A program made the translations under genes and the position numbers. A model generated the notes under the pieces. The model saw only the letters and a list, made by a program, of their open reading frames with translations. It was not told the origin of the DNA and ran no database searches. From Candidatus Omnitrophota bacterium (GTDB lineage Bacteria > Omnitrophota > Gorgyraeia > JABMRG01), in assembly GCA_030593065.1 (NCBI GenBank), contig JAUVHV010000003.1:96001-149221 (forward strand): a DNA stretch of 53,221 nucleotides. Direction: 5' to 3'. The number at the start of each line of letters is the position of its first letter. Position 1 is the first letter of the stretch. Of this stretch, positions 38,703 through 47,133 are shown piece by piece.

Positions 38703-39164
38703 ATGATATCACCACCAAAAAGGCTCATATCAAAGCATATAGGTGAACTCTTGCTGGATAAGAAGATAATAAATGAACGCCAGCTCCAAAAGGCCCTTGC
38801 CATCCAGAAGGAGAAAGGGGGGCTTCTTGGAAGTATATTGGTGCTTTTAGGGCATGCTACAGAAGAGCAGATAGCTCAGTCACTTACTACACAATTCGGT
38901 TACCCGTATTTACCACTTACAAATTATGAGATAGACGCGAATATAGTAAAATTGGTACCGGAAAATGTGGCTACGCAGTATAACCTGATAATAATAGACA
39001 AAATCGGCAATTCTCTGACAGTCGCCATGTCTGACCCGCTTAATATCCATGCCGTAGAGGATGTTGAGCTTATCACAAATTGTAAGGTTCAGGTCTTTGT
39101 AAGCACTCAAACCGATATTAAAGAATCGATCAAACGCTGCTATGGCCCTGTCTCTAAAGGATAG
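38703..39164 (+). CDS. Stand-alone MshEN (GspE N-terminal) domain protein
   Basis: The 153-residue protein consists of one MshEN/GspE-II N-terminal domain with no ATPase part: IGELLLDKKIINERQLQKAL, then LGSILVLLGHATEEQIAQSL, then a PENVATQYNLIIIDK-type alpha/beta unit and AMSDPLNI. The next two genes have the same domain fused to ATPases. The c-di-GMP-binding motif arginine before LG is not kept (HIG and LLG here), so ligand binding is uncertain. It overlaps the first ATPase gene by 23 bases. It may regulate the pilus motor. Confidence 0.85.
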   Translation: MISPPKRLISKHIGELLLDKKIINERQLQKALAIQKEKGGLLGSILVLLGHATEEQIAQSLTTQFGYPYLPLTNYEIDANIVKLVPENVATQYNLIIIDKIGNSLTVAMSDPLNIHAVEDVELITNCKVQVFVSTQTDIKESIKRCYGPVSKG

Positions 39165-40854
39165 AATAACTAATAAACTCTTAGAAAGCAGGATCATAAG
39201 TCAGGACCAGCTTAATAAGGCTTTGCTATTCCAGAAGGAAAAAGGCGGAAAACTCAGCCAGATATTTATAGACCTCGGGTTTGTTAAGCAGGAAGAACTA
39301 CTTATTACGTTAAGCCAGGACCTCAATATCCCCCTTATAAATCTCAATAAATATAACGCGGATCCGGAAGTTATTGAGATAATACCCAAAGAGATCGCGC
39401 GCCACTATCATATCCTCCCCTTATCCAAAATTGGGCCTACTATAACAATCGCTGTTGCTGATCCCCTGAACATATTCGCGATAGATGATATAAAATCGCT
39501 TACAGGTTTTGACGTAAGGCTTGTGCTTACGGATAGTGATTCTATAAAAGCGGCTATCGAGCAGCATTATGGTAAGCATACACATAATCAGTTAGAGGCT
39601 GTAGTAAAACGGATGGAGGCGCCTGAAGTTCTTGTAACAGCGCAGGATACTGACGATATAAAACCTGAGGAGCTCGTTAAGCTTACTCAGGAGATGCCTA
39701 TTGTCAGGGCTACAAATGTGATACTCTCTGAAGCGGTACGGTTAAAAGCTAGTGATATTCTGATAGAGCCTATGGAAAACGAGACCAGGGTCAGATTTCG
39801 TATAGATGGATTACTCCAGATTGCGCGTATACTTCCAAAGGCACTTCACGAGGCTATAATATCCAGAATAAAAGTAATGTCAGAGCTTAATATAGCAGAA
39901 AGGCGCCTTCCGCAGGATGGAAGGTTTAAGCTTAAGATAAGAAACAGGTTTGTTGATTTCAGAATTTCTATACTTCCTTCAAGTTTTGGAGAAAAGGTAG
40001 GTATAAGGATATTGGATCAGATGAATGCGACACTCGATGTCGAAAAGCTTGGATTTACAGGGAGTTCTTTAGAAGCCCTTAAATTAAATTCACTAAAGCC
40101 TCATGGCATGATACTCGCATGCGGCCCAACAGGAAGCGGAAAGACAACGACATTATATTCTATATTACATTTTATAGATAATCCGGATAAAAATATTGTA
40201 ACTATTGAGGACCCAATCGAGTTTGACTTAAAAGGTATAAATCAGGTAAATGCAAAGCCTGAGATAGGCCTTACATTCGCGTCCGCGTTGCGTTCTATAC
40301 TACGGCAGGATCCGGACATAATAATGGTAGGAGAGATCAGGGATTTTGATACTCTTGATATTGCGGTAAAGGCAGCGCTTACAGGGCACCTTGTACTTAG
40401 TACCTTACATACTAATACAGCAGCAGGCGCTATTACACGAATGGTCAATATGGGGCTTGAACCTTTTTTAATCAGCTCTTCTGTTGTAATGATCGCGGCG
40501 CAAAGGCTTGTAAGAAAGATATGCGATAAATGCAAAGAATCTTATGAAGTAGATGATGATATAAAAGATGCTGTTGGTATTAAAGGTGAAAGTGCCGCCA
40601 CTTTTTATAAGGGAGCAGGGTGTAAGTTCTGTCTTGGTACCGGGTATAAAGGCAGGATTGGTATAATAGAAGTCTTAACCCTGGATGCTAATATCAGGCG
40701 TTTAATTATGAATAATTCTACAGAGGCAGTGCTAAAAGAACATGCAAGATCTTCAGGAATGATAACTCTTCGCGAAGACGGTATATCAAAAGCAAGGGGG
40801 GGCTTAACCACCCTTGAGGAGATAATCAGGGTCACTGTTGGGGATCAGGGGTAA
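39142..40854 (+). CDS. pilB: Type IV pilus/type II secretion assembly ATPase PilB/GspE (first copy)
   Basis: PilB powers pilus polymerisation at the inner membrane. The 570-residue protein has an MshEN domain (about 1-150), then the secretion ATPase core: Walker A GPTGSGKTTTLYS near residue 328, Walker B MVGEIRD, an Asp box (IEDPIE) and His box (LSTLHTN), and a C-terminal zinc site CDKC followed by CKFC. All catalytic parts are intact. It overlaps the lone MshEN gene by 23 bases and is followed by a second copy 5 bases later. Confidence 0.93.
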   Translation: MALSLKDRITNKLLESRIISQDQLNKALLFQKEKGGKLSQIFIDLGFVKQEELLITLSQDLNIPLINLNKYNADPEVIEIIPKEIARHYHILPLSKIGPTITIAVADPLNIFAIDDIKSLTGFDVRLVLTDSDSIKAAIEQHYGKHTHNQLEAVVKRMEAPEVLVTAQDTDDIKPEELVKLTQEMPIVRATNVILSEAVRLKASDILIEPMENETRVRFRIDGLLQIARILPKALHEAIISRIKVMSELNIAERRLPQDGRFKLKIRNRFVDFRISILPSSFGEKVGIRILDQMNATLDVEKLGFTGSSLEALKLNSLKPHGMILACGPTGSGKTTTLYSILHFIDNPDKNIVTIEDPIEFDLKGINQVNAKPEIGLTFASALRSILRQDPDIIMVGEIRDFDTLDIAVKAALTGHLVLSTLHTNTAAGAITRMVNMGLEPFLISSSVVMIAAQRLVRKICDKCKESYEVDDDIKDAVGIKGESAATFYKGAGCKFCLGTGYKGRIGIIEVLTLDANIRRLIMNNSTEAVLKEHARSSGMITLREDGISKARGGLTTLEEIIRVTVGDQG

Positions 40855-40859
40855 CAAAA

Positions 40860-42578
40860 ATGACAACATCTTTAAAAAAGAGGCTCTTGGAAGTTTTAAA
40901 GGATAGCAACCTTCTTAGCAAGGAGCAGCTTGCCGAGGCTATGGAGATACAGAAAACTCAAGGGGGAAATCTCGGCACTATCATGCTTAAGAAGGGGTTT
41001 ATTAAAGAGAAAGATCTGGCTATTCTTCTAAGTTCCAGTTTAAACCTTCCCCTGCTGAATCTATCACGTTTTAGTATAGACCCGGAAGTAGTAAGGCTTA
41101 TACCTGAAAGAATAGCAAAGCAGTATCATGTAATTCCTGTCTCTAAAATGGGGAGTAACCTTACCCTCTGCATGTCAGACCCCTTAAACATATTCGCGAT
41201 AGATGATATCAAGATACTTACAAGTTATAATATAGACCCTGTAATAAGTACAGATAAAGAGATAGCGGATGCCATACATAATTATTACGGGGCAGAGTCG
41301 AGACAACTTGCGCAGATATTGAAAGAAGTCAAGGAAGCAGATGAGAATGAACCTCTGGAAATTGCCAGCGCGCAAGAGAGAGATGTGATAGATATTCAAG
41401 AGGCCGCAAAGCAGAGTAAGGTAGCTCCTATTGTTAAGGTGGTTAATCTTATGGTCACTGAAGCTCTTGAAAGCCGTGCATCTGATATTCATGTTGAGCC
41501 GCAGGAGAATAATTTAAGAATAAGATACAGGATAGATGGCGCGTTACGAGAAGCATTTTCACTTCCTAAAAAAGATCAGAACGCGATAATCACACGTTTA
41601 AAGATAATGTCGGGATTAGATATTACAGAATGGCGCGTACCACAGGATGGCAGGTTCAGGATACGTATGCGTGATAGAGAAGTTGATTTTAGGGTATCTA
41701 TCCTGCCTACAAATCACGGTGGTAAGATTGTTATGAGAGCCCTGGATAAATCAAGTTTGAATGTTGGGTTGGATAAATTAGGTTATCTGCCTGAACCGCT
41801 TAAGATCCTGGAACGGGCTATAACTAAACCTTATGGCATGATACTCATTACAGGGCCTACGGGAAGCGGTAAATCGACGACACTCTACTCTGTAATAACC
41901 CGGCTTAATACTTCGGAAAAAAATATTGTTACAATTGAAGATCCCGTAGAGTATCAGGTAGAGGGTATAACGCAGATCCAGGTAAACCCGGGCATAGAAT
42001 TTACTTTTGCGAAAGGTTTACGCTCAATCCTCCGGCAGACTCCGGATATAGTACTTATAGGTGAGATCAGAGATTTCGAGACAGCGGATATAGCTATCAA
42101 GGCCTCGCTTACAGGGCAACTCTTATTCAGTACGCTTCATACTAATGATGCCTGTGGCGCTATAACGCGATTGATAGATATGGGCGTCGAGCCGTTTCTG
42201 GTGGCGTCGAGCCTGATAGCGGTAGCTGCGCAGAGATTATGCAGAAAGATATGTGAAAATTGTAAAGAACCTTATGAAGTTACTCCCACTGTGTTAAAAC
42301 GTCTCGATATAAAAACACCCAAAGATGTAGTCTTTTATCATGGTAAAGGATGTAATAAATGTAATAACACAGGTTATCTTGGCAGGATGGGTACGCTTGA
42401 GGTCCTGCTTGTAGATGATGCTATAAGAGATATGGTAGTCAAGGGGAAGTCTTCTGATGAGATAAAGGAGTATGCTGTTTCGCGCGGCATGAAGACCTTG
42501 AGGCAGAACGCGTTTCAGAAAGCATTAGCCGGTTTAACTACAATAGAAGAGGTCTTAAGGATAACGACAGAGGGGTAA
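40860..42578 (+). CDS. Type IV pilus/type II secretion assembly ATPase PilB/GspE (second copy)
   Basis: The 572-residue protein is a close paralog of the preceding one: MshEN domain (about 1-150), Walker A GPTGSGKSTTLYS near residue 328, IEDPVE, Walker B LIGEIRD, STLHTND and zinc site CENC followed by CNKC. Both are polymerising-type (PilB/GspE) ATPases, not PilT-type retraction ATPases, which lack MshEN. They may make a heteromeric motor or serve two fibre types. pilC follows 5 bases later. Confidence 0.93.
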   Translation: MTTSLKKRLLEVLKDSNLLSKEQLAEAMEIQKTQGGNLGTIMLKKGFIKEKDLAILLSSSLNLPLLNLSRFSIDPEVVRLIPERIAKQYHVIPVSKMGSNLTLCMSDPLNIFAIDDIKILTSYNIDPVISTDKEIADAIHNYYGAESRQLAQILKEVKEADENEPLEIASAQERDVIDIQEAAKQSKVAPIVKVVNLMVTEALESRASDIHVEPQENNLRIRYRIDGALREAFSLPKKDQNAIITRLKIMSGLDITEWRVPQDGRFRIRMRDREVDFRVSILPTNHGGKIVMRALDKSSLNVGLDKLGYLPEPLKILERAITKPYGMILITGPTGSGKSTTLYSVITRLNTSEKNIVTIEDPVEYQVEGITQIQVNPGIEFTFAKGLRSILRQTPDIVLIGEIRDFETADIAIKASLTGQLLFSTLHTNDACGAITRLIDMGVEPFLVASSLIAVAAQRLCRKICENCKEPYEVTPTVLKRLDIKTPKDVVFYHGKGCNKCNNTGYLGRMGTLEVLLVDDAIRDMVVKGKSSDEIKEYAVSRGMKTLRQNAFQKALAGLTTIEEVLRITTEG

Positions 42579-42583
42579 AGAAG

Positions 42584-43789
42584 ATGCCGAATTTTAAGTA
42601 TACAGTAAAGAATCAGGAAGGTAAGACTATAAGCGCAAGTACCCATGCCAAGACCAGAGAAAATCTTATAGACCTGCTCAGGAAACAGGAATTTACCATT
42701 ATATCTATAGAAGAGGATACTAATATACGGGTAAAAGGTGTCTCAATTGCCAAGAAAGTAAAGCTTGATGATTTAGTAATATTTTCAAGGCAGCTTGCGA
42801 CAATGGTTGAGGCAGGCATACCGCTTGTAGGCGTACTGGACATACTTAGTCAGCAGATAGAGAACAAGGGGTTTGGAGAGACCATAAAAAAGCTGAGGGA
42901 TGATATTGAGACTGGTTCCAGCTTTTCTCAGGCATTGGCAAAACATCCGCGCATATTCTCTGTTTTATATATAAATATGGTAAAAGCAGGTGAATCGAGC
43001 GGTATGCTTGATGAGATTTTAAATAGAGTGTCAGTATACCTGGAAAAGACAGCGACATTGCAGCGTAAGGTAAAATCCGCTATGATATATCCTATTGCTG
43101 TAATAACCATATCTATAGGGATTACAATATTTCTCCTGGTAAAGGTAGTGCCTACATTTAAAGGTATCTTTGATATGTTAGGAGGCGCATTGCCGCTTCC
43201 TACGCAAGTCCTGCTTACTATAAGCGACTTTATGCGCAAATGGTTTCTGTTTGCTATTATTGGTTTGATTATATTTGTTGTTGCTATCATGCGTTATATT
43301 AAGACTGAAAAAGGAAGACTGGTACTCGATATAATTTTATTGAAATTGCCTGTATTCGGCAATATCATAAAAAAAGTAAGTGTCGCTAAATTTTCAAGGA
43401 CATTTTCTACATTGATAAAAAGCGGCGTTCCTATCCTGAGCAGTCTTGATATTGTGGCAAAGACCTCAGGCAATATGATTGTAGAAAGAGCTGTTAATAA
43501 TGCGAAGAAAGCGGTGCGGGAAGGCAAAAACCTGGCAGAACCGTTATCCCATAGTCCCGTATTTCCACCTATGGTTGTAAGAATGATAGCGGTTGGAGAG
43601 CAGGCAGGGGAACTTGAGAAGATGCTTAGTAAGATCGCGGATTTTTACGATGAACAGGTTGATGCCGCTGTCTCCGGCCTTACAAGCCTTATAGAGCCTA
43701 TGATTATATTGTTTCTTGGCGTGATTGTTGGTGGCATTGTGCTTGCTATATTTATGCCTATATTCAAGATAACAGAGATACTTGGTTGA
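42584..43789 (+). CDS. pilC: Type IV pilus inner-membrane platform protein PilC/GspF
   Basis: PilC is the platform that couples ATPase movement to pilin addition. The 401-residue protein has two GspF repeats (about 65-190 and 270-395), with conserved FSRQLATMVEAGIPLVGVLD and FSRTFSTLIKSGVPILSSLD, and three membrane helices (near 167-190, 220-245 and 370-395). The C-terminal LIEPMIILFLGVIVGGIVLAIFMPIF is typical. GAGGGG lies before the ATG. Confidence 0.95.
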   Translation: MPNFKYTVKNQEGKTISASTHAKTRENLIDLLRKQEFTIISIEEDTNIRVKGVSIAKKVKLDDLVIFSRQLATMVEAGIPLVGVLDILSQQIENKGFGETIKKLRDDIETGSSFSQALAKHPRIFSVLYINMVKAGESSGMLDEILNRVSVYLEKTATLQRKVKSAMIYPIAVITISIGITIFLLVKVVPTFKGIFDMLGGALPLPTQVLLTISDFMRKWFLFAIIGLIIFVVAIMRYIKTEKGRLVLDIILLKLPVFGNIIKKVSVAKFSRTFSTLIKSGVPILSSLDIVAKTSGNMIVERAVNNAKKAVREGKNLAEPLSHSPVFPPMVVRMIAVGEQAGELEKMLSKIADFYDEQVDAAVSGLTSLIEPMIILFLGVIVGGIVLAIFMPIFKITEILG

Positions 43790-43832
43790 TAAACAGTTCC
43801 TTCAAATAATATTACAAAAAGAGGCCCCCATA

Positions 43833-43861
43833 TTGACACTGGTTCTATATTGTGATATCTT
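43833..43861 (+). promoter_or_regulatory. Promoter of the major pilin gene
   Basis: TTGACA (43833-43838) and TATCTT (43856-43861) are 17 bases apart, with TGA just before the -10 (extended -10). The expected leader of about 85 bases contains a small CTGCG/CGCAG hairpin (43897-43911) and a GGAGG ribosome site. A strong private promoter plus a terminator marks this as a highly expressed single gene. Confidence 0.7.
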
Positions 43862-43951
43862 TTAAAGAGAAAGGGTTTCATACATAATATGCAGGCCTGC
43901 GTAGAACGCAGATAAAACGGCCCATTCAGGGAAGAGAGGAGGCGATAGATA

Positions 43952-44377
43952 ATGAAGAGACTAGGAAAGAAAGGTTTTACGCTTGTTGAAATAATGATAG
44001 TAGTCGCAATCATAGCTTTATTAGCCGCAATAGCTATACCTAACTTGCTTAGAGCAAGGCACAATGCCAATGAGTCCGCTGCCATAGCTACTTTAAGAAC
44101 AATAAGTACGGCAGAGGAGTCATATAGGGCAGTACAAAACCCTAATACATATGGCACCCTGGCTCAGTTAGCAGCTGCTGTACCGCCATATATTGACGCT
44201 ACATTAGCTACAGGAACAAAGCAGGGGTATACATTTATTATGACAGGTGCGCCGGCTGCTAATACTTATACCTGTACCGCAACACCGCAGACAGTTGGTA
44301 CTACAGGTACAAGGATTTTTACTGTTGACCAGACAGGCGTAATCATGGATGTTGGAGCAGGACTGCCTATAACATAA
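43952..44377 (+). CDS. Type IV pilin / major pseudopilin
   Basis: The 141-residue protein has a short prepilin leader (8 residues) cut before FTLVE, with Glu at +5, and the hydrophobic helix of class III signal peptides. The globular part carries an RARHNANESAAIATLRTI helix and a Gly/Thr-rich beta region. Its own promoter, GGAGG site and terminator fit the main fibre subunit. It resembles pilins of Acidobacteria and Geobacter-type groups and GspG-like pseudopilins, so the fibre type is not settled. Confidence 0.9.
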   Translation: MKRLGKKGFTLVEIMIVVAIIALLAAIAIPNLLRARHNANESAAIATLRTISTAEESYRAVQNPNTYGTLAQLAAAVPPYIDATLATGTKQGYTFIMTGAPAANTYTCTATPQTVGTTGTRIFTVDQTGVIMDVGAGLPIT

Positions 44378-44397
44378 TTTTAATAGGCAAAGGTTTG

Positions 44398-44439
44398 AAA
44401 AAAGAGGCTGACTCATAAAAGAGCCGGCCTCTTTTTTTT
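44398..44439 (+). terminator. Rho-independent terminator of the pilin gene
   Basis: AAAGAGGC-type arm (44399-44408) pairs with GCCTCTTTT (44427-44436) around an 18-base loop, followed by a run of eight T (44432-44439). It separates the pilin message from the next genes. Confidence 0.8.
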
Positions 44440-44521
44440 CTATTTGAACATCACCTGCTGCCGGCTTTCAGAACGGTTCTTGACTAAGAGCACACTTGTA
44501 AGCCCTATCAAAGTTTGCTAA

Positions 44522-44687
44522 CTAAGAGAGAGTTTCGTAGCAACCGGAGCGGGACATTGTTGATGTGAGCGGGCATGGTTCGCCCTGATTGAGTGCTGTG
44601 CGAGAGCGGGCATCAACCCTGAGTGAAATTTCCACGCTGGGGAAATTTCACGATCCTGCGGAAGTTGTTACGAAACTCCCAGCTTAG
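44522..44687. repeat. Structured intergenic element C (branched, GC-richer) between two pilin genes
   Basis: The 425-base gap 44378-44802 has no credible gene. An outer 15-bp stem pairs 44530-44544 with 44664-44678 (one G.T). A second stem pairs GCGGGA (44549-44554) with TCCTGC (44654-44659). Two inner hairpins follow: GTTGATG (44559-44565) with CATCAAC (44611-44617), and an 11-bp perfect stem 44623-44633 with 44641-44651. The flanks add CTAAG (44522-44526) and CTTAG (44683-44687). The outer stem and the GCTTAG flank resemble elements A and B. It could be a structured RNA or a terminal-inverted-repeat element. Confidence 0.85.
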
Positions 44688-44745
44688 GGGCGGGTAACGT
44701 TTAATTATGGGTCAAATCGCAATATCATATTGGAGAATATTGTTA

Positions 44746-44774
44746 TTGACTTTTTATTCTTTATAATTTAAACT
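44746..44774 (+). promoter_or_regulatory. Possible promoter before the second pilin operon
   Basis: TTGACT (44746-44751) and TAAACT (44769-44774) are 17 bases apart, about 45 bases before the second pilin gene. The -10 is poorer than in the other promoters; a TATAAT at 44762 is at the wrong spacing. Confidence 0.45.
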
Positions 44775-44817
44775 TATATATAGTATAAATATAGATATAG
44801 AGATGATTGGAGATGAT

Positions 44818-45285
44818 GTGCGGATCTTATCGTGTTTTATTAGATACAAGAGAGGTTTTAGCCTTATAGAGATAATGGTTGCTGTAGCGATTATCGCGCT
44901 TTTAGCGGGTTTATCCATATCTATGATGTTGCGTAACAGGGTAAATACTAATGAGGTAGTTGCTATAACATCATGCAAAACTATTACATCTGCCTGCCAA
45001 AGTTACTATACATCTGCTTTGCCGCATCAATATCCACCCAGTTTAGCGATATTAGGCGTAACCGGCGTATCAGGGCCAGCCTATATTGATACTGCTCTAG
45101 CATCCGGTAATAAAGCAGGTTATATATATACATATCAGTTAACTACACCTGTATCATTTGTTCTTAATGCTGACCCACAGGTACCAGGCAGAACAGGTGA
45201 AAGGTTTTTTTATTGTGATGAGACAGGAAGGATTACAGCAACCAGAGGCGGACAGGCAGGTGTAGGTGACACAGCGATAAATTAG
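44818..45285 (+). CDS. Prepilin-like protein (second pilin paralog)
   Basis: I start it at the GTG at 44818, which has GGAG 5 bases upstream; an ATG at 44803 is in frame but lacks such a site. The 155-residue product has a 13-residue leader ending RG, then FSLIE (Glu +5) and the hydrophobic helix. Its globular part shares PAYIDTALASGNKAGY with the major pilin's PPYIDATLATGTKQGY and a CDETGRI versus VDQTGVI strand, so they are paralogs. It begins a run of minor pilin genes leading to pilMNOPQ. Confidence 0.85.
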   Translation: MRILSCFIRYKRGFSLIEIMVAVAIIALLAGLSISMMLRNRVNTNEVVAITSCKTITSACQSYYTSALPHQYPPSLAILGVTGVSGPAYIDTALASGNKAGYIYTYQLTTPVSFVLNADPQVPGRTGERFFYCDETGRITATRGGQAGVGDTAIN

Positions 45286-45313
45286 TGTAAAATTTTAGTC
45301 TGGAATTTTTTAT

Positions 45314-45685
45314 ATGTTAAAAAAATTTGCGGTTAAAACAGATGGTTTTAGCCTGTTAGGGCTAATGTTAGCTATAGCGATATCAACAGTAGTTATAATC
45401 GGCTCTCTTTTAACCTTTATCAATTGCGCGTTCTTAAATGAAACCAACAATAATTTAATGATAGCCGCGAATGATGCCCAGTCTATCCTGGAGGAAGTTA
45501 ATGCCCTGACATATACCGGGATAGATACTTATACTCCTGCCCAGCTTAATAATCTGGATAATGAAACAATTACATTCCAGGTTAATAATATAGATGCAAA
45601 AATTAAAGAGGTGACTGTAACAGTTGCCTGGATCGAAAAAGGGAGAAATAAAAATTTTCTATTATCGACGCGCGTTGCACGCTAA
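45314..45685 (+). CDS. Minor pilin-like protein lacking Glu+5
   Basis: The 123-residue protein has a prepilin-like N-terminus: leader ending TDG, then FSLLG and a long hydrophobic helix. Residue +5 is Gly, not the Glu kept in most pilins. Missing Glu+5 is known in tip pseudopilins such as GspK. The remaining part is short. Its place between pilin genes and the PilV/GspI-like position fit a minor subunit. It overlaps the next gene's frame. Confidence 0.8.
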   Translation: MLKKFAVKTDGFSLLGLMLAIAISTVVIIGSLLTFINCAFLNETNNNLMIAANDAQSILEEVNALTYTGIDTYTPAQLNNLDNETITFQVNNIDAKIKEVTVTVAWIEKGRNKNFLLSTRVAR

Positions 45686-46253
45686 TAAAAGAGGGTTTAC
45701 TCTTCTTGAGGTATTAGTGACACTTACTATCTTTGGCGCGATTGTCGCGGCAATGTTTGCGAGTTTAAGTATAGGGAAGCTCTCTTTTTCAATCGGTTCT
45801 TCTAAAATTGAAGTTCAGGCTAAGGCCAGGTTAATTACCGATTGGATAGTAAAGGATTCACGCCAGGCTTTCTTAACAGATATTATTAATAACAGCCCGT
45901 CAGGTTCCCATATAAAATTTAGGCAGGTGACCGGCATAAACACAACGACAGGACAATACATTTTAAGCCCTGATTCCATCGATTATACATATAATTCCGT
46001 TACTCAAAAGATCATAAGAAGCGTTATAGATTCTTCAGGAAATACGCTTACAACAAAGACGCGTGAGTTTAATAATATTACAAATCCTCCGTTTTTTACT
46101 GTAGACGGAACTGGAGTAACCGTAGCTTTGACTGGCGCGGACTTGAGCAATAGCCAAAGGCTTATTATTCTTATTCAGACTCAGAAACGATTAAGAGGCA
46201 CTATAAGCATACCACATGCTATAAGGGCAGAGGTAAAGATAAGAAATGCGTAA
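45624..46253 (+). CDS. Minor pilin, PilW/GspJ-like
   Basis: The frame gives up to 209 residues. A leader ends KRG, then FTLLE (Glu +5) and a hydrophobic helix, followed by a beta-rich globular part with a QAKARLITDWIVKDSRQA helix, like GspJ/PilW. Both possible starts are TTG: 45624 (long leader, with GAGGTGA about 10 bases upstream) and 45675 (7-residue leader, no visible site). Either overlaps the previous gene (to 45685). Its stop overlaps the next ATG by 8 bases. Confidence 0.82.
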   Translation: MPGSKKGEIKIFYYRRALHANKRGFTLLEVLVTLTIFGAIVAAMFASLSIGKLSFSIGSSKIEVQAKARLITDWIVKDSRQAFLTDIINNSPSGSHIKFRQVTGINTTTGQYILSPDSIDYTYNSVTQKIIRSVIDSSGNTLTTKTREFNNITNPPFFTVDGTGVTVALTGADLSNSQRLIILIQTQKRLRGTISIPHAIRAEVKIRNA

Positions 46254-47112
46254 TAAAAAAGGTGTTGTATTAGTATTCTCTCTTCTGGTAGTAGTTGTAT
46301 TGGCTATCTTATCCTCCGCTTTTTATACAAGAACAATAAATGAAAAGAACCGAGCGTGGAGAAGTATCCTTTCTATAGAAGCATTCTGGCTGGCAGAAGC
46401 AGGTGTTGCCGATGGCATAAGAAATCTGCCCTCTTCTCCGATATACGGTTCACTTAAACCAAATTATACGTATTCTGTGAATACAACGAAATTGCCTGAT
46501 CCCTATTACCGGATAGATTCAAAAGGCTCTGTTGCTGTAGATACCGGCGCGACAATAGACAGGTTGATAAGTGTGGTAGTAGAGATTAGTGATGTAAGCC
46601 CGGATAATTTTCTATATGCCATTGAAACAGAAGGTGATTTAGTAACAACAGGCAATGCGTATACCATTGACGGAGACGTAAATGAAAATATAATTTTAAA
46701 TTTTGAAGCTTTATTCGGCATTAGCAAAGAGGTTATGAAGGCCAGCGCGACGTATCTATACGATGAGACAACATTTGGCGCGCCTATTGACGGCATAACC
46801 TGGGTTGAAGTTACTCCGGAAAGCCAGCTTACAACAGCTGGGAATCTGCAAGGAAGCGGAATCCTTGTTATTGAAGGAGATATGCATATGTCAGGCGTAG
46901 AAGATTTTGACGGTATTATCTATGTGATAGGACAACTTATTGTATCAGGAACACCTACAATAGACGGCACCATACTTGCTGAAAGCGGAGCTGATATAGA
47001 TACGACTATAAAAGGGCATGTTACGATAAATTTTGATATTGATGAGATTACCGGCGCTTTAGACGGGTTAACATTTTTATCAACTGAGATTGTTTCATGG
47101 CGTGAAACTTAA
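46246..47112 (+). CDS. PilX-like minor pilin with a beta-repeat C-terminus
   Basis: The 288-residue protein begins MRNKKGVVLVFSLLVVVVLAI with a PilX-type N-terminus (GspK/PilX family; no FTLxE motif) and EAFWLAEAGVADGIRN, a hallmark of PilX. The second half (about 125-275) has repeating short strands with Gly-Asp turns: GDLVTTGNAYTIDGDV, GNLQGSGILVIEGDMHMSG, GQLIVSGTPTIDGTI. This resembles bactofilin-like or beta-helix repeats seen in other PilX-like proteins. It is the last minor pilin before pilM. Confidence 0.82.
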   Translation: MRNKKGVVLVFSLLVVVVLAILSSAFYTRTINEKNRAWRSILSIEAFWLAEAGVADGIRNLPSSPIYGSLKPNYTYSVNTTKLPDPYYRIDSKGSVAVDTGATIDRLISVVVEISDVSPDNFLYAIETEGDLVTTGNAYTIDGDVNENIILNFEALFGISKEVMKASATYLYDETTFGAPIDGITWVEVTPESQLTTAGNLQGSGILVIEGDMHMSGVEDFDGIIYVIGQLIVSGTPTIDGTILAESGADIDTTIKGHVTINFDIDEITGALDGLTFLSTEIVSWRET

Positions 47113-47133
47113 CAAAGATAGAAGAAGGAAAAT

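Noticed and set aside
43862-43951. c-di-GMP riboswitch in the pilin leader
   Set aside because: Only a 5-bp hairpin is seen and the conserved GEMM bases are absent.
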